Source: a gamma proteobacterium SCGC AAA076-P13
GTDB lineage: Bacteria; Pseudomonadota; Gammaproteobacteria; Magnimaribacterales; D2472
NCBI GenBank assembly: GCA_000384935.1
Contig: ARRA01000003.1
Coordinates: 1 to 64,000, forward strand
Direction of reading: 5' to 3'
DNA length: 64,000 nucleotides
A program made the translations under genes and the position numbers. This document shows, one piece after another, positions 46,177-56,587 of this stretch (positions are counted from its first letter, which is position 1; every line of letters starts with the position of its first letter). The notes under the pieces are model-generated. The model was not told the DNA's origin. It saw only the letters and a program-made list of their open reading frames with translations, and made no database searches.

Positions 46177-47478
46177 TTACCTTTTATAGTTTTTTAAATT
46201 AGCTTTTTTCATTAATGATGAGTATTGAGTTGACATCATATGCGATTGAACTTGTGCCATGAAATCCATCAATACAACAACAATAATTAAAACCGATGTG
46301 CCACCAACAGATATTGTTGGTGATATACCAGCAAAATTGATTAGGGCTAATGGAAGCAAGCATATCAATGTTAAATATATTGCTCCAAATACTGTTAATC
46401 TAGCTAAAACAGCATCTATATAATTTGAAGTTTGCTCGCCTGGTCTTATTCCAGCTATGTATGCACCTGAACGTTTTAAATTATCTGAAACTTCTCTAGT
46501 ATTAAATGTAAGTGCCAACCATATGAAACAGAAACTTATAATCAATCCTGCAAACACAAGAATATATAATGGCTGTCCTGGATTTAATGCTAATGAAAAA
46601 CTTTGCAAGAATCCTAGTGACTCGCTTTGCCCAAACCATGTTGATAATGATGCTGGAAAAAGTAAAAAAGTGCTTGCAAAAATAGCTGGTATAACTCCCG
46701 CCATATTAACCTTAAAAGGTAGGTGGCTCGTCTGAGCCTGCATGAGCTTTCTACCTTGTTGTCTTTGTGCATAATTAACTGTAATTCTTCTTTGGCCTCT
46801 TTCAATGAATACAACAACGGCTATTACTGCCATTGATAAAAGTCCTATTGCAATTAATAACAGTACACTAATATCACCTTGTCTTGATTGCTCTAATGCT
46901 TGACCAATAGCACCAGGTATTCCAGTAAGAATACTAGTAGCAATAATGATAGAAATTCCATTACCAATTCCCCTTTCTGAAACTTGTTCACCTAACCACA
47001 TTAAAAACATTGTTCCAGCTACTACCGAAAATACAGCAGATACGAAAAATGACGGACCAGGTGTATACGCTAGACCGCTAGCGGATAAGGTAACTGCCAA
47101 TGCTGAAGCTTGAATGAAAGCTAATATCGCAGTTCCATATCTTGTATATTGGGTAATAGTATTCCTTCCAGCTTGACCATCTTTTTTAAGCTCTTGTAAA
47201 TAAGGTATTGAATTAGAGAACAACTGCATGATAATTGCTGCAGAAATATATGGAACAACATTAAGAGCAAAAATACTCATTCTTTCTAACGCTCCGCCAG
47301 AAAATAAGTTGAACATTTCAATAATAGTTCCTTGGTTTTGATCAAACAAAGCCGCCAATCTATCAGGGTCAATACCAGGTATAGGAATATGTGTTCCTAT
47401 TCTATAAACAAGAATAGCAACAAATACGAAACGAAGTCTTTTCCAAAGATCGCTCATTCCTGTACCTTGATCAGTCAT
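46177..47478 (-). CDS. secY: protein translocase subunit SecY
   Basis: Channel of the Sec translocon. 433 residues with ten membrane helices. [56 protein letters not shown] and [18 protein letters not shown] are conserved. The N terminus is about 10 residues shorter than in E. coli, and an internal Met at position 8 would make it shorter still. It lies 1 nt upstream of rpmJ and 3 nt downstream of rplO. Confidence 0.98.
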   Translation of the reverse strand: MTDQGTGMSDLWKRLRFVFVAILVYRIGTHIPIPGIDPDRLAALFDQNQGTIIEMFNLFSGGALERMSIFALNVVPYISAAIIMQLFSNSIPYLQELKKDGQAGRNTITQYTRYGTAILAFIQASALAVTLSASGLAYTPGPSFFVSAVFSVVAGTMFLMWLGEQVSERGIGNGISIIIATSILTGIPGAIGQALEQSRQGDISVLLLIAIGLLSMAVIAVVVFIERGQRRITVNYAQRQQGRKLMQAQTSHLPFKVNMAGVIPAIFASTFLLFPASLSTWFGQSESLGFLQSFSLALNPGQPLYILVFAGLIISFCFIWLALTFNTREVSDNLKRSGAYIAGIRPGEQTSNYIDAVLARLTVFGAIYLTLICLLPLALINFAGISPTISVGGTSVLIIVVVLMDFMAQVQSHMMSTQYSSLMKKANLKNYKR

Positions 47479-47481
47479 AAA

Positions 47482-47988
47482 TTATTCCGAAATCCTGTCT
47501 GCTTTTTTAACGCCTTTTGGCCTTACAACTGGAGCAATAACATCAGCAACACTTCCACCAGCTTTCTCTATAGACTCTTTTGCGCCCTTAGTAACTTTTA
47601 TGCCTTCAACTTTTAATTTTGATTCAAGATCAAAAGTACCAAATATTTTTACTTTTTTTACAGACTTAGAAATAATTTTATTTTCTTTTAAAGTCTCGAT
47701 AGTAATGACATCAAGCCCATTAAGGTTTTTTACATTTACTTCTTTTAAATGGTTATTTGTTCTAGAAGTGAAACCAAATTTAGGTAACCTCATTTGAAGT
47801 GGCATTTGCCCACCTTCAAAACCAGCTCTTACACCTCCACCAGTTCTAGATTTTTGACCTTTGTGACCTCTACCAGCTGTTTTTCCTGTTCCAGAGCCCA
47901 TTCCACGACCAACTCTCTTTCTATTTTGAGATGTCCCTTCATTAGACAAACTGTTTAGCGTCATATTGTTTGTTTCGTTTTCACTCAT
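47482..47988 (-). CDS. rplO: ribosomal protein L15
   Basis: 168 residues, about 24 more than E. coli. The core starts MTLNSLSNEGTSQNRKRVGRG, then GMGSGTGKTAGRGHKGQKSR. Eight residues precede the Met that aligns with the E. coli start; the upstream ATG is kept because it has an AGGAAAG ribosome site and the internal one has none. The C-terminal tail is also longer (VVRPKGVKKADRISE). Confidence 0.97.
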   Translation of the reverse strand: MSENETNNMTLNSLSNEGTSQNRKRVGRGMGSGTGKTAGRGHKGQKSRTGGGVRAGFEGGQMPLQMRLPKFGFTSRTNNHLKEVNVKNLNGLDVITIETLKENKIISKSVKKVKIFGTFDLESKLKVEGIKVTKGAKESIEKAGGSVADVIAPVVRPKGVKKADRISE

Positions 47989-47989
47989 T

Positions 47990-48178
47990 TTAGCTTTCCT
48001 GAATCTCTATCATGTCAGATATTTTATTAACAAGTCCTCTATTACTAGGAGTGTCAACTACTGTTACTGTTTGGTTTAGTCTTTTAAAACCAAGCCCTTT
48101 AATGCAAAGTTTGTGTCTTTTCATTCGACCTATTCCACTTTTTACTAACTTTATTGTCATTGTTTTTTCTTTACTCAT
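47990..48178 (-). CDS. rpmD: ribosomal protein L30
   Basis: 62 residues. [45 protein letters not shown] match the L30 ferredoxin-like fold. It overlaps rpsE by 4 nt. Confidence 0.97.
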   Translation of the reverse strand: MSKEKTMTIKLVKSGIGRMKRHKLCIKGLGFKRLNQTVTVVDTPSNRGLVNKISDMIEIQES

Positions 48179-48684
48179 GATGCTTTCTCAACTTTTTTTC
48201 CTCTTCTTGCTGCAACGGTATCTGGAGACTCCATTGCGCTTAAAGCATTAATAGTAGCTCTTACAACATTTACAGGATTCGTAGATCCATAACATTTAGC
48301 CAAAACATTTTGAACTCCAGCTAACTCAAGAACAGCCCTCATTGCACCACCAGCAATAATTCCAGTACCTTCTGATGCTGGTTGCATATATACATTTGCA
48401 GAACCATGCTTAGCTTTAACTGGATACCATAAAGTTGTATTGTTTAACTCAACCTCAACCATGCTTCTTCTTGCATTTTCCATAGCTTTTTGAATTGCGA
48501 TTGGCACTTCTTTTGCTTTACCTCTTCCAAAACCAACTCTTCCATTACCATCACCTACAACAGTCAAGGCGGTAAAGCCAAATATACGTCCGCCTTTTAC
48601 AACTTTTGCAACTCTGTTCACTTGGACTAACTTTTCTTCTAAAGCGTCAACTTGTTGATTGTTTGCTACATTATTTTCTTTCAT
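48175..48684 (-). CDS. rpsE: ribosomal protein S5
   Basis: 169 residues. The N-terminal dsRBD-like domain includes [19 protein letters not shown] and [19 protein letters not shown]. The C-terminal domain has [24 protein letters not shown]5 lies near the decoding site and the mRNA entry. Confidence 0.98.
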   Translation of the reverse strand: MKENNVANNQQVDALEEKLVQVNRVAKVVKGGRIFGFTALTVVGDGNGRVGFGRGKAKEVPIAIQKAMENARRSMVEVELNNTTLWYPVKAKHGSANVYMQPASEGTGIIAGGAMRAVLELAGVQNVLAKCYGSTNPVNVVRATINALSAMESPDTVAARRGKKVEKAS

Positions 48685-48691
48685 AATTTAA

Positions 48692-49039
48692 TTAAAACTC
48701 CAGTCCAGCTTTTCTAGCTGAATCAGCTAATGCTTTTATTCTTCCATGATATTTATAACCAGATCTATCAAATACAACTTTCTTAATTCCATGTTCAATA
48801 GCTCTTTCAGCGACTCTTTTACCAACCGCTTCAGCACTTTCTGTATTGTTAGATCTATTTTCTAAGTCTTTCTCAACTGTAGAGGCTGATGCAATTACTT
48901 TCGTGCCTAAATTATCAAAAATTTGTGCATAAAAGTTTTTTGAAGATCTATAAACTGAAAGTCTTGGAGAATCCTGATCCTTAATTTTCATTCTAGTTTT
49001 CTTTGCTCTTCTTAATCTAGATATATTCTTATCGCTCAT
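48692..49039 (-). CDS. rplR: ribosomal protein L18
   Basis: 115 residues. RLRRAKKTRMKI, PRLSVYRSSKNFYAQIFD and VVFDRSGYKYHGRIKALAD are typical of this 5S rRNA-binding protein. 3-nt gap from rplF. Confidence 0.98.
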   Translation of the reverse strand: MSDKNISRLRRAKKTRMKIKDQDSPRLSVYRSSKNFYAQIFDNLGTKVIASASTVEKDLENRSNNTESAEAVGKRVAERAIEHGIKKVVFDRSGYKYHGRIKALADSARKAGLEF

Positions 49040-49042
49040 TTC

Positions 49043-49585
49043 TTATGCTCCAGCTGCTTTTTTAGCTTCTTTTCTTCTTACATTTTCATCAGAATATCTA
49101 ACGCCTTTGCCTTTATATGGCTCAGGTGGTCTAAATGCTCTTATTTCAGCTGCTGCTTGACCTAGAATCTGCTTGTTATAACTTTTCAACACTACTTCTG
49201 TTTGTGATGGAGTTTCTACTTCAACTTCATCTGGAAGTTGATACTTAACTGGATGTGAAAAACCTAGAGTAAGTTCTAATAATTTGCCTGATGCCTTAGC
49301 CCTATAACCAACACCCTTCAATTCAAGCTTCTTTTCAAAACCTTGAGAGACGCCAACTATCATATTATTAACTAGAGCTCTTGTAGTGCCTGCTAATGCA
49401 ATAGACTGCTGTTTTGTTTCGTCATACTTAACATGTATTATATTTTCAATAACTTCTAATGAAATTGTTTCAGGTAGATCAAAGCTCATTTCGCCAATCT
49501 TTCCCTTAACCTCAATAGATGCATTAGTTACATTGACATTAACGCCTTCTACTATATTTATTGGATTTTTTGCTACTCTGGACAT
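49043..49585 (-). CDS. rplF: ribosomal protein L6
   Basis: The track ORF starts at 49621 inside rpsH. The ATG at 49585 gives MSRVAKNPINIVEGVNVN, the normal N terminus, and is preceded by GAGGT, so 180 aa is preferred. VGYRAKASGKLLELTLGFSHPV and IRAFRPPEPYKGKGVRYSDE are diagnostic. Confidence 0.98.
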   Translation of the reverse strand: MSRVAKNPINIVEGVNVNVTNASIEVKGKIGEMSFDLPETISLEVIENIIHVKYDETKQQSIALAGTTRALVNNMIVGVSQGFEKKLELKGVGYRAKASGKLLELTLGFSHPVKYQLPDEVEVETPSQTEVVLKSYNKQILGQAAAEIRAFRPPEPYKGKGVRYSDENVRRKEAKKAAGA

Positions 49586-49586
49586 A

Positions 49587-49982
49587 TTAAAATACCTCAC
49601 AAAGAATTTCGCCACCAACATTCTTGGATCTTGCTTCTGAATCAGTCATTAAGCCTTGGTTGGTAGATACTATAAAAGCGCCCAAACCATTTTTAACTGT
49701 ATCTAAATCAGTTGAGGCTGAGTAATTTCTTAAACTTGGCTTACTTATTCTCTTAATGGTTTTAATTGCTGGTGCTGAATTATGGTATTTGAGAGCGACT
49801 TTAAGAGATGGCTTGCCATCTTCTTCTACTCTTTCTACTGATTTAATGTAGCCCTCTGAAACTAAAACATTGATTAGCTCATGTTTTAATTTAGAGTGAG
49901 GAACCATCACATTGACTTTGCCACGCATTAAGCCATTACGAATTCTTGTTAAACAATCTGCTATAGGATCTTGAAAACTCAT
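49587..49982 (-). CDS. rpsH: ribosomal protein S8
   Basis: 131 residues. DPIADCLTRIRNGLMRGKVNV at the N terminus and GLGAFIVSTNQGLMTDSEARSKNVGGEILC at the C terminus are typical. In E. coli S8 represses the spc operon through a site at rplE; I did not identify that site here. Confidence 0.98.
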   Translation of the reverse strand: MSFQDPIADCLTRIRNGLMRGKVNVMVPHSKLKHELINVLVSEGYIKSVERVEEDGKPSLKVALKYHNSAPAIKTIKRISKPSLRNYSASTDLDTVKNGLGAFIVSTNQGLMTDSEARSKNVGGEILCEVF

Positions 49983-49986
49983 ATTA

Positions 49987-50292
49987 TTACCAACTTGATT
50001 TAACTAAACCTGGGATATCGCCTCTCATTGCGGCTTCTCTCAGCTTGATTCTACTTAGGCCAAATTTTCTATATACAGCATGAGGTCTGCCTGTAATTTG
50101 ACATCTTCTTACAACTCTTGAAGGACTAGAGTTTCTTGGAAGCTTTTGAAGCTTGATAGAAGCCTCATACCTTTCCTCACTCGAAGCGTTAGTGTCATTA
50201 ACAATTGCTTTCAAGCTTGCTCTTTTTTCAGCAAACTTAGCAACTGTTTTAATTCTCTTAACTTCTCTAGCGATCATTGATTTTTTTGCCAT
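49987..50292 (-). CDS. rpsN: ribosomal protein S14
   Basis: 101 residues, the long zinc-independent form. [57 protein letters not shown] and the end PGLVKSSW are diagnostic. It lacks the CxxC pairs of the short form. Confidence 0.98.
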   Translation of the reverse strand: MAKKSMIAREVKRIKTVAKFAEKRASLKAIVNDTNASSEERYEASIKLQKLPRNSSPSRVVRRCQITGRPHAVYRKFGLSRIKLREAAMRGDIPGLVKSSW

Positions 50293-50301
50293 TTCTAATA
50301 C

Positions 50302-50841
50302 CTACTTTTTAAATGGAAATTCTAAAACTTCTAATAAAGCTTTAGCATCTTCTTTGTTTGTTGCCGACGTATTGATACAAATATCCATACCTCTAATTGT
50401 GTCTACATTATCGAATTTAATTTCTGGGAAAATAATTTGCTCTTTAATACCAAAATTGTAGTTTCCCTGGCCATCAAAAGATTTAGGATTAAGCCCTCTG
50501 AAGTCTCTTTCCCTTGGAATAGCAATATCAATCAACCTTTCCATAAACTCATACATTTTGTTTCCTCTAAGAGTAACTTTGCAACCAATCGGCCAACCTT
50601 CTCTTATTTTGAAACTTGCAACAGACTGTCTAGCTTTAGTAACAACAGGCTTTTGCCCAGCTATTGCTGTCATATTTTGAACAGCAGATTCTAAATGTTT
50701 TTTGTCATTTGCAGCTTCACCAACACCCATGTTAATAACTACTTTAGTAAGCTTTGGAACAGCCATGACATTATTCATACCTAACTTCTCTTGAAGAACG
50801 GCCTTTAGTTCTGTGTTATATCTTTCTCTTAAATTTGCCAT
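50302..50841 (-). CDS. rplE: ribosomal protein L5
   Basis: 179 residues. [55 protein letters not shown] and [21 protein letters not shown] match this 5S rRNA-binding protein. It is directly adjacent to rplX. Confidence 0.98.
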   Translation of the reverse strand: MANLRERYNTELKAVLQEKLGMNNVMAVPKLTKVVINMGVGEAANDKKHLESAVQNMTAIAGQKPVVTKARQSVASFKIREGWPIGCKVTLRGNKMYEFMERLIDIAIPRERDFRGLNPKSFDGQGNYNFGIKEQIIFPEIKFDNVDTIRGMDICINTSATNKEDAKALLEVLEFPFKK

Positions 50842-51171
50842 TTACTTAATCTCTTTTTTGTCTGATTTAAATAATCGTATTTTTTTTCCATCACTATCTT
50901 TTGAATAGGAAATCTTATCTTTTGATTTTTTTGAAGGATTCCATATAGCAATATTAGATAACTCAATCGCTGCCTCTTGCTCTACAACACCACCAGTAAT
51001 GCCCATTTCTGGATTTGGTTTAGTGTGTTTTTTTACCATGTTAATACCAGTAACAAATCCTTTATTTTTTGCTTTAAGTATTTTTCTCAAGGTACCTTTT
51101 TTGCCCTTATCTTTCCCAGTGACTACTACAACTTCGTCACCTGTTTTTAATTTTGTTGGAACAATATTCAT
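50842..51171 (-). CDS. rplX: ribosomal protein L24
   Basis: 109 residues. The KOW motif is in KTGDEVVVVTGKDKGKKGTLRK, and GINMVKKHTKPNPEMGITGG follows. An assembly-initiating 23S binder. 2-nt gap to rplN. Confidence 0.98.
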   Translation of the reverse strand: MNIVPTKLKTGDEVVVVTGKDKGKKGTLRKILKAKNKGFVTGINMVKKHTKPNPEMGITGGVVEQEAAIELSNIAIWNPSKKSKDKISYSKDSDGKKIRLFKSDKKEIK

Positions 51172-51173
51172 TT

Positions 51174-51542
51174 TTATATAACCTCAGGAGCCAATGAAAG
51201 AATTTTCATATGCTTTCCATCTCTAAGCTCTCTAGTAACTGGTCCAAAAACCCTAGTGCCAATTGGAGCTTTTTGATTATTAATTAGGACTGCGGCATTC
51301 TCATCAAATTTAATTAGTGAGCCATCTTTTCTTCTTACACCTTTTCTTGTTCTAACAATAAGGGCGTCGACAACTTGTCCTTTCTTAACTTTCCCAGTAG
51401 GAATAGCCTCACGAATTGCTACTTTGATTATGTCACCAATGTTGGCATACCTTCTTTTTGATCCGCCAAGGACTTTAATACACATGACGCTTCTAGCACC
51501 GCTATTATCAGCGATTTTTAAAAGTGATTGCATTTGAATCAT
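51174..51542 (-). CDS. rplN: ribosomal protein L14
   Basis: 122 residues. [27 protein letters not shown] and [13 protein letters not shown]-type [26 protein letters not shown] are diagnostic, ending [10 protein letters not shown]. It overlaps rpsQ by 1 nt. Confidence 0.98.
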   Translation of the reverse strand: MIQMQSLLKIADNSGARSVMCIKVLGGSKRRYANIGDIIKVAIREAIPTGKVKKGQVVDALIVRTRKGVRRKDGSLIKFDENAAVLINNQKAPIGTRVFGPVTRELRDGKHMKILSLAPEVI

Positions 51543-51829
51543 TATTCATTCTCCCCAGTAACTTCAGCTTTTTCTGATACATTTTGGACATCGCCTTCAA
51601 CCAGAATCCAAGTTTTGCTCTTAGAGAATGGTCTGCATTCTTTAACAGTTACTTGATCACCAATTGCAGCGCTATTGTTTTCATCATGAGCATGAACTTT
51701 TGTTGCTCTCTTCATGACTTTCCCATACAGAGGATGCTTGACTTTTCTTTCAATTTTTACAGTTATCGTTTTATCAGCCTTGTCGCTAATTACAACTCCT
51801 GAAAGAATTCTTGGATTAGTTGAGTTCAT
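51542..51829 (-). CDS. rpsQ: ribosomal protein S17
   Basis: 95 residues. [29 protein letters not shown] and [15 protein letters not shown] match the S17 OB fold. A Glu-rich tail of about 12 residues extends past the core. 1-nt overlaps at both ends. Confidence 0.98.
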   Translation of the reverse strand: MNSTNPRILSGVVISDKADKTITVKIERKVKHPLYGKVMKRATKVHAHDENNSAAIGDQVTVKECRPFSKSKTWILVEGDVQNVSEKAEVTGENE

Positions 51830-52035
51830 TATTTGCTATCCTTAATTTTTAATTCATTCATTAATGTTTTTATTTTTGCAATTCTCTTTCTTACTAAAGT
51901 CAGTTGGTTGGTTTCGTTAAGTTGTCCAGTTTTATGCTTAATTCTTAAATTAAATTGAGACTCTCTACTAGTTGCTAATTCAGCATCTAGTTGTTCTAAA
52001 TTCTTTTTTCTTAGATCTAAAATTTCTTTGCTCAT
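51829..52035 (-). CDS. rpmC: ribosomal protein L29
   Basis: 68 residues, two long helices. [32 protein letters not shown] and [15 protein letters not shown] match L29, which sits at the tunnel exit next to the signal-recognition-particle site. Confidence 0.97.
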   Translation of the reverse strand: MSKEILDLRKKNLEQLDAELATSRESQFNLRIKHKTGQLNETNQLTLVRKRIAKIKTLMNELKIKDSK

Positions 52036-52446
52036 TTATACATCCTTTCTTATAAAGTGAGTTTTAACTGGAAGTTTTGCAGCGGCTAATTTAAAAGCCT
52101 CTCTAGCTAGTTCTTCTTCAACACCGGCCATTTCAAACATGACTTTTCCAGGCTGAACAAGAGCAACCCAGTACTCTACATTACCTTTACCTTTACCCAT
52201 ACGAACTTCTAAAGGCTTTTTAGTAATTGGTTTGTCTGGAAAAATTCTAATCCAGATATTTCCACCCCTTTTAATGTGTCTTGTCATTGCTCGTCTAGCT
52301 GCTTCGATTTGTCGAGCGGTTATACGCCCTCTATCAGATGCAACTAATCCAAACCTACCAAAGGCAACTGTATTACCATTTTGTGCAAGACCTCTATTAC
52401 GGCCTTTGTGCATCTTTCTAAACTTAGTTTGTTTTGGTTGTAACAT
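52036..52446 (-). CDS. rplP: ribosomal protein L16
   Basis: 136 residues. [44 protein letters not shown] and [23 protein letters not shown] are diagnostic of L16, located near the A site of the peptidyl-transferase centre. Confidence 0.98.
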   Translation of the reverse strand: MLQPKQTKFRKMHKGRNRGLAQNGNTVAFGRFGLVASDRGRITARQIEAARRAMTRHIKRGGNIWIRIFPDKPITKKPLEVRMGKGKGNVEYWVALVQPGKVMFEMAGVEEELAREAFKLAAAKLPVKTHFIRKDV

Positions 52447-52451
52447 AATTA

Positions 52452-53111
52452 TTAATTAGCCCCTATATCTACTTTGTATGGGTCTTCAGTGATTTCACCT
52501 TTAAATACCCAGACTTTTACACCAATAATTCCATATGTTGTTAATGCTTCGGCAGTACCATAATCGATATCTGCTCTAAGTGTGTGCAAAGGAACTCTTC
52601 CTTCTCTGTACCACTCGGTTCTTGCAATCTCAGCACCATTTAATCTTCCTGATACCTCAACCCTTACACCTTTAGCACTTTGTCTAAGAGCGCTTTGAAC
52701 AGTTCTTTTCATAGCTCTTCTAAACATAACCCTTCTTTCTAATTGCTGAGCGACACCCTCGGCTAAAATCTGAGCATCTAAATCAGGTTTTCTAACCTCT
52801 TTAATATTTATTTGTGCTGGTTTTTTAACAATTTTTTGAACTGCTTTTTTTAGGTTATCAATTTCCTCACCTCTTTTACCAATAATAATTCCAGGTCTAG
52901 ATGTGTAAATTGAAACCACAAAATTCTCTGCAGATCTTTCTAGCTCAATTTTACTGATTGATGAATTTTTAAGATTTTTCTTAAAGTACTCTCTAACTTT
53001 TAAGTCTTGAACTAAATTAGTTGAGAAATCTTTACCTTTAGCATACCAATTTGCATTTTGCTTTTTAGAGATACCTAGTCTAAAACCTGTTGGATTTACT
53101 TTTTGTCCCAT
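52452..53111 (-). CDS. rpsC: ribosomal protein S3
   Basis: 219 residues. [16 protein letters not shown], the KH domain with [18 protein letters not shown], and the C-terminal [33 protein letters not shown] are clear. It lines the mRNA entry tunnel. It overlaps rplV by 1 nt. Confidence 0.98.
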   Translation of the reverse strand: MGQKVNPTGFRLGISKKQNANWYAKGKDFSTNLVQDLKVREYFKKNLKNSSISKIELERSAENFVVSIYTSRPGIIIGKRGEEIDNLKKAVQKIVKKPAQINIKEVRKPDLDAQILAEGVAQQLERRVMFRRAMKRTVQSALRQSAKGVRVEVSGRLNGAEIARTEWYREGRVPLHTLRADIDYGTAEALTTYGIIGVKVWVFKGEITEDPYKVDIGAN

Positions 53112-53449
53112 TATTTATCCCCTTCGGCTAAAATTATTTCGATATGACAAGTAGGCTTGATGATCCTATCGGCTCTTCCACGCGCCCTAGGCTTCATTCT
53201 TTTTAATCTCATGCCTTGATTAACAATTATTGATTTAACTGAAAGCATATCGACATCAGCATTATTATTATTTTCTGCATTAGCAATTGCAGATTCTAGT
53301 AATTTTTTTATAACTGCAGACCCTTTTTGTTTATTAAAAACTAAAAAGTCCATCGCATCTTGTACAGATTTTCCTCTTATTGCATTGGCAACTAGACCAG
53401 CTTTTTGAGGAGACAGTCTAGTTCCTTTTAGATATGCTCTTGTTTCCAT
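53111..53449 (-). CDS. rplV: ribosomal protein L22
   Basis: 112 residues. [24 protein letters not shown] and the C-terminal [24 protein letters not shown] are typical. The extended loop lines the exit tunnel and is the site of macrolide-resistance changes in other bacteria; nothing unusual is seen. Confidence 0.98.
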   Translation of the reverse strand: METRAYLKGTRLSPQKAGLVANAIRGKSVQDAMDFLVFNKQKGSAVIKKLLESAIANAENNNNADVDMLSVKSIIVNQGMRLKRMKPRARGRADRIIKPTCHIEIILAEGDK

Positions 53450-53721
53450 TATTTAGCCTTCCTATCGCCTGAGTGCATTTTAAAAGTTCTGGTTATAGCA
53501 AATTCACCTAGTTTATGACCAACCATATCTTCATTAATATAAACTGGCACATGCTGTCTACCATTGTGAACAGCAATTGTTAATCCAACCATTGAAGGAT
53601 TTACCATTGACCTTCTAGACCATGTTTTAATTGGTCTTTTGTCATTAGATGCTAATGCAGCCTCAACTTTCTTTTCTAAAGATAAGTCTATGAACGGTCC
53701 TTTTTTTAGTGATCTTGGCAT
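53449..53721 (-). CDS. rpsS: ribosomal protein S19
   Basis: 90 residues. [20 protein letters not shown] and the C terminus [20 protein letters not shown] are diagnostic. 3-nt gap from rplB. Confidence 0.98.
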   Translation of the reverse strand: MPRSLKKGPFIDLSLEKKVEAALASNDKRPIKTWSRRSMVNPSMVGLTIAVHNGRQHVPVYINEDMVGHKLGEFAITRTFKMHSGDRKAK

Positions 53722-53724
53722 AAT

Positions 53725-54552
53725 TTACTTCCTGCTTCCTCTTCTTCTTATAATGAGGTCATCTGTTCTTTGATTTTTTCTAGTTTTGTATCCTTTTGTT
53801 GGAACACCCCATGGAGTAGATGGATGTCTTCCACCCGAAGTTCTTCCTTCACCACCACCATGTGGATGGTCAACAGGGTTCATAGCAACACCTCTTACCG
53901 TAGGTCTAACACCCCTCCATCTTTTAGCACCAGCTTTTCCTAGAGATTTTAAATTATTCTCTTGATTAGATACTGTTCCTAAGGTTGCTCTACATTCCCA
54001 TAGAACCTTACGAGTTTCTCCGGATTGAAGTCTTAATGTTGCATAAATACCTTCTTTAGCAACTAATCTAGCTGATGTTCCAGCACTTCTTGCCATTTGA
54101 GCACCTTTTAAAGGCTTAAGCTCAACACAATGAACATTAGTTCCTAAAGGTATATCTTTTAGTTTCATTGAGTTGCCAACTTTAATTTCACATTTTTCAG
54201 CTGAAATTACCTCATCGCCAACTTTAATTTTAGCTGGGGCAATAATGTACCTTCTCTCACCATCTTTATATAAAAGAAGAGCTATGTGAGCAGATCTATT
54301 TGGATCATATTCTAGTCTTTCAACTACAGCCGGAATATCAAATTTATTTCTTTTAAAGTCGATTACACGATAATGCTGCTTATGACCACCACCCTGATGT
54401 CTAACAGTTATTCTGCCGTTGTTATTACGCCCACCATTTTTAGACTTAGCTTGTGTTAAGGATTTTAACGGCTTACCTTTGTATAAATCAGTTTTAATGG
54501 CAATTACGCCACGTCTACCTGGACTAGTTGGTTTTGCTTTAATAATAGCCAT
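53725..54552 (-). CDS. rplB: ribosomal protein L2
   Basis: 275 residues. [26 protein letters not shown] and the C-terminal [22 protein letters not shown] are diagnostic. The conserved His in HPHGGG is required for peptidyl-transferase assembly. 2-nt gap from rplW. Confidence 0.98.
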   Translation of the reverse strand: MAIIKAKPTSPGRRGVIAIKTDLYKGKPLKSLTQAKSKNGGRNNNGRITVRHQGGGHKQHYRVIDFKRNKFDIPAVVERLEYDPNRSAHIALLLYKDGERRYIIAPAKIKVGDEVISAEKCEIKVGNSMKLKDIPLGTNVHCVELKPLKGAQMARSAGTSARLVAKEGIYATLRLQSGETRKVLWECRATLGTVSNQENNLKSLGKAGAKRWRGVRPTVRGVAMNPVDHPHGGGEGRTSGGRHPSTPWGVPTKGYKTRKNQRTDDLIIRRRGSRK

Positions 54553-54554
54553 GA

Positions 54555-54851
54555 TTAATTAACACCCTCGAACTGAATTTCTGAATCTTTACTTAAAGAT
54601 ACAAATGCTTTTTTATAATCTGATTTTTTATAAAGGCCATTTTTATTTCTTTTTCTTTTACCTTTAACAATTGATGTTGTTACTTTTGTAACTTCAACTT
54701 TAAATAATTCTTCAACTGCTTTTTTAATCTCTCTTTTATTTGCAGTTAGATCAACCTTGAAGACTATTTGTTTCAATGATTCTCCAACTCTAGCTGACTT
54801 TTCAGTAACTATAGGAGATTTAATAAGAGTGAATAGTTTTTCGTTATGCAT
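54555..54851 (-). CDS. rplW: ribosomal protein L23
   Basis: The track ORF starts at 54896, inside rplD. The ATG at 54851 gives [20 protein letters not shown], the normal N terminus, for 98 aa, and overlaps the rplD end by 8 nt. [17 protein letters not shown] is the conserved exit-tunnel helix. L23 is the trigger-factor docking protein. Confidence 0.97.
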   Translation of the reverse strand: MHNEKLFTLIKSPIVTEKSARVGESLKQIVFKVDLTANKREIKKAVEELFKVEVTKVTTSIVKGKRKRNKNGLYKKSDYKKAFVSLSKDSEIQFEGVN

Positions 54852-55458
54852 CAATCCACTCCTCAATTTGTTTAAAAGCATCTGCAGTAACTGCAACTTT
54901 ATTTGCTTTTAATAAGTTAACAGGATTAATTTCTCTTACCGTTATTACATCAACATTTGGTATGTTTCTTGTAGATAAATATAAGTTCATATCTAGTTCA
55001 TCAATTATGATTAATACCTTACTAAGAGAGAATTCATTAAGTAATGAAACTATTTCTTTAGTCTTAGGTTTATCTAAAACAGGTTTTTCAATAGCAACTA
55101 ATCTTCCTTGTCTTAGTAATTCTGAGAATATAGACCTGATAGCAGCTCTATACATCTTTTTATTGATCTTTTTACTATAGTCTCTAGGAGTTGCAGCAAA
55201 AGTTACACCACCGCCTCTCCACAAAGGACTTCTAATTGTTCCAGCTCTCGCTCTACCTGTTCCTTTTTGTCTAAAAGGCTTTTTACCGCCGCCTCTTACT
55301 TCTGATCTAGTTTTTTGTTTGGATGTTCCCTGTCTTGCACCTGCCATAAAGCTAACTACAGCTTGATGAACTAAAGACTCATTAAAGTCTTTGCCGAATG
55401 CGCTATCAGATATATTAATATCTTGATTTTTTGTGGATGATAGTAATTCTATTTTCAT
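54844..55458 (-). CDS. rplD: ribosomal protein L4
   Basis: 204 residues. [42 protein letters not shown] is the tunnel loop, followed by [19 protein letters not shown]. In E. coli L4 represses the S10 operon through its leader; the candidate leader before rpsJ is listed separately. Confidence 0.98.
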   Translation of the reverse strand: MKIELLSSTKNQDINISDSAFGKDFNESLVHQAVVSFMAGARQGTSKQKTRSEVRGGGKKPFRQKGTGRARAGTIRSPLWRGGGVTFAATPRDYSKKINKKMYRAAIRSIFSELLRQGRLVAIEKPVLDKPKTKEIVSLLNEFSLSKVLIIIDELDMNLYLSTRNIPNVDVITVREINPVNLLKANKVAVTADAFKQIEEWIDA

Positions 55459-56090
55459 GATTTCTTCAACGCCGGTTTAATTTTCAATTCAGATCCATTA
55501 AAGCCTGGAACAGCACCTTTTATATAAAGAACGCTATTTTCTACATCTAGGTCAACAATCTTTAAACTTTGAACAGTCTTTTGAACATTACCCATGTGGC
55601 CTGACATTTTTTTTCCTTTCCAAACTCTTCCTGGTGTTTGACATTGACCAATTGAGCCATGAGCTCTGTGGGACAATGAGTTACCATGAGTTGCATCTTG
55701 CATTGCAAAGTTATGACGCTTAATAACACCTGCATAACCTTTACCTTTTGAGGTTCCAGTAACATCGACATATTGACCAATTTCAAATATATCAGCGGTT
55801 AGATGTTTGCCAACCTTCATATCATCAGCAACTTCATCACCAGATCTAAATTCTGCAAGAATTCCTGGCTCAAGATTTATTTTTTTATAAAATTCGCTTT
55901 TAGATTTATTAACATTATTGGACTTATTAACTTTAGAAACAACAAAAGCATTGTATCCATCTCTAGAAGTAGTTTTAATGTCTGCTAAAAAGTTACCACA
56001 AACTGAAACTGCAGTAACAGGTATCGACTCTCCGTCTTCTAGGAAAAGACGAGTCATACCAGATTTTTTTCCTATTAAGCCTATGCTCAA
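55455..56090 (-). CDS. rplC: ribosomal protein L3
   Basis: 211 residues. [26 protein letters not shown] and [46 protein letters not shown] are diagnostic. An AAGGAG ribosome site precedes the ATG. A 60-nt gap separates it from rpsJ and holds a small GC-rich patch in otherwise AT-rich DNA; it overlaps rplD by 4 nt. Confidence 0.98.
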   Translation of the reverse strand: MSIGLIGKKSGMTRLFLEDGESIPVTAVSVCGNFLADIKTTSRDGYNAFVVSKVNKSNNVNKSKSEFYKKINLEPGILAEFRSGDEVADDMKVGKHLTADIFEIGQYVDVTGTSKGKGYAGVIKRHNFAMQDATHGNSLSHRAHGSIGQCQTPGRVWKGKKMSGHMGNVQKTVQSLKIVDLDVENSVLYIKGAVPGFNGSELKIKPALKKS

Positions 56091-56150
56091 TTTATTCTCC
56101 TTTATACGGGGCTAATACCCTCTATGGCCGCATTCGCGTTAATTAATGAA

Positions 56151-56462
56151 CTATCCTAAGCTTATTTGAACATCTACCCCTGAGGATAGATCTAACTTCA
56201 TCAAAGCATCAACTGTTTTATCAGTTGGTTGGACTATGTCCATAAGTCTTTTGTAAGTAACAATTTCATATTGGTCTCTTGCATCTTTATCTTTATGAGG
56301 AGACTTCAATATAGTTGTTCTTTCCTTTTTAACAGGTAGAGGAATTGGACCATTAATAATTGCACCAGTTTTTTTAACTGTTTCCACTATTAATTTTGCT
56401 GAAGCATCTATCAGTCTGTAATCAAAAGCCTTAAGCCTAATTCTGATTGATTGATTCTCCAT
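56151..56462 (-). CDS. rpsJ: ribosomal protein S10
   Basis: 103 residues. [29 protein letters not shown] and [30 protein letters not shown] are diagnostic; S10 (NusE) also works in transcription antitermination. First gene of the S10 block, with its own promoter upstream. Confidence 0.98.
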   Translation of the reverse strand: MENQSIRIRLKAFDYRLIDASAKLIVETVKKTGAIINGPIPLPVKKERTTILKSPHKDKDARDQYEIVTYKRLMDIVQPTDKTVDALMKLDLSSGVDVQISLG

Positions 56463-56500
56463 TTTTATCCTTTAATTATCCCTATCTATTTATTTTTACT

Positions 56501-56522
56501 ACTTTTGCTTATCGCAAAAAGT
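56501..56522 (-). promoter_or_regulatory. hairpin at the 5' end of the rpsJ leader
   Basis: In mRNA sense ACTTTTTGC and GCAAAAGT pair around GATAA with one bulged base, starting near the predicted transcription start. It may be part of an S10 leader, but the leader is only about 60 nt, much shorter than the 172-nt L4-responsive leader of E. coli. Confidence 0.4.
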
Positions 56523-56527
56523 GGCGT

Positions 56528-56557
56528 ATTTTAAGCTTCTAAGAGCCTAACTGTCAA
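56528..56557 (-). promoter_or_regulatory. sigma-70 promoter of the S10 cluster
   Basis: On the minus strand a perfect -35 TTGACA (56552-56557) and a -10 TAAAAT (56528-56533) are separated by 18 nt, in the 125-nt gap between fusA and rpsJ. This is one of the strongest promoter-like sequences in the window. Confidence 0.8.
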
Positions 56558-56587
56558 CATTAATTATGAGTTATATGAGCTTATATA

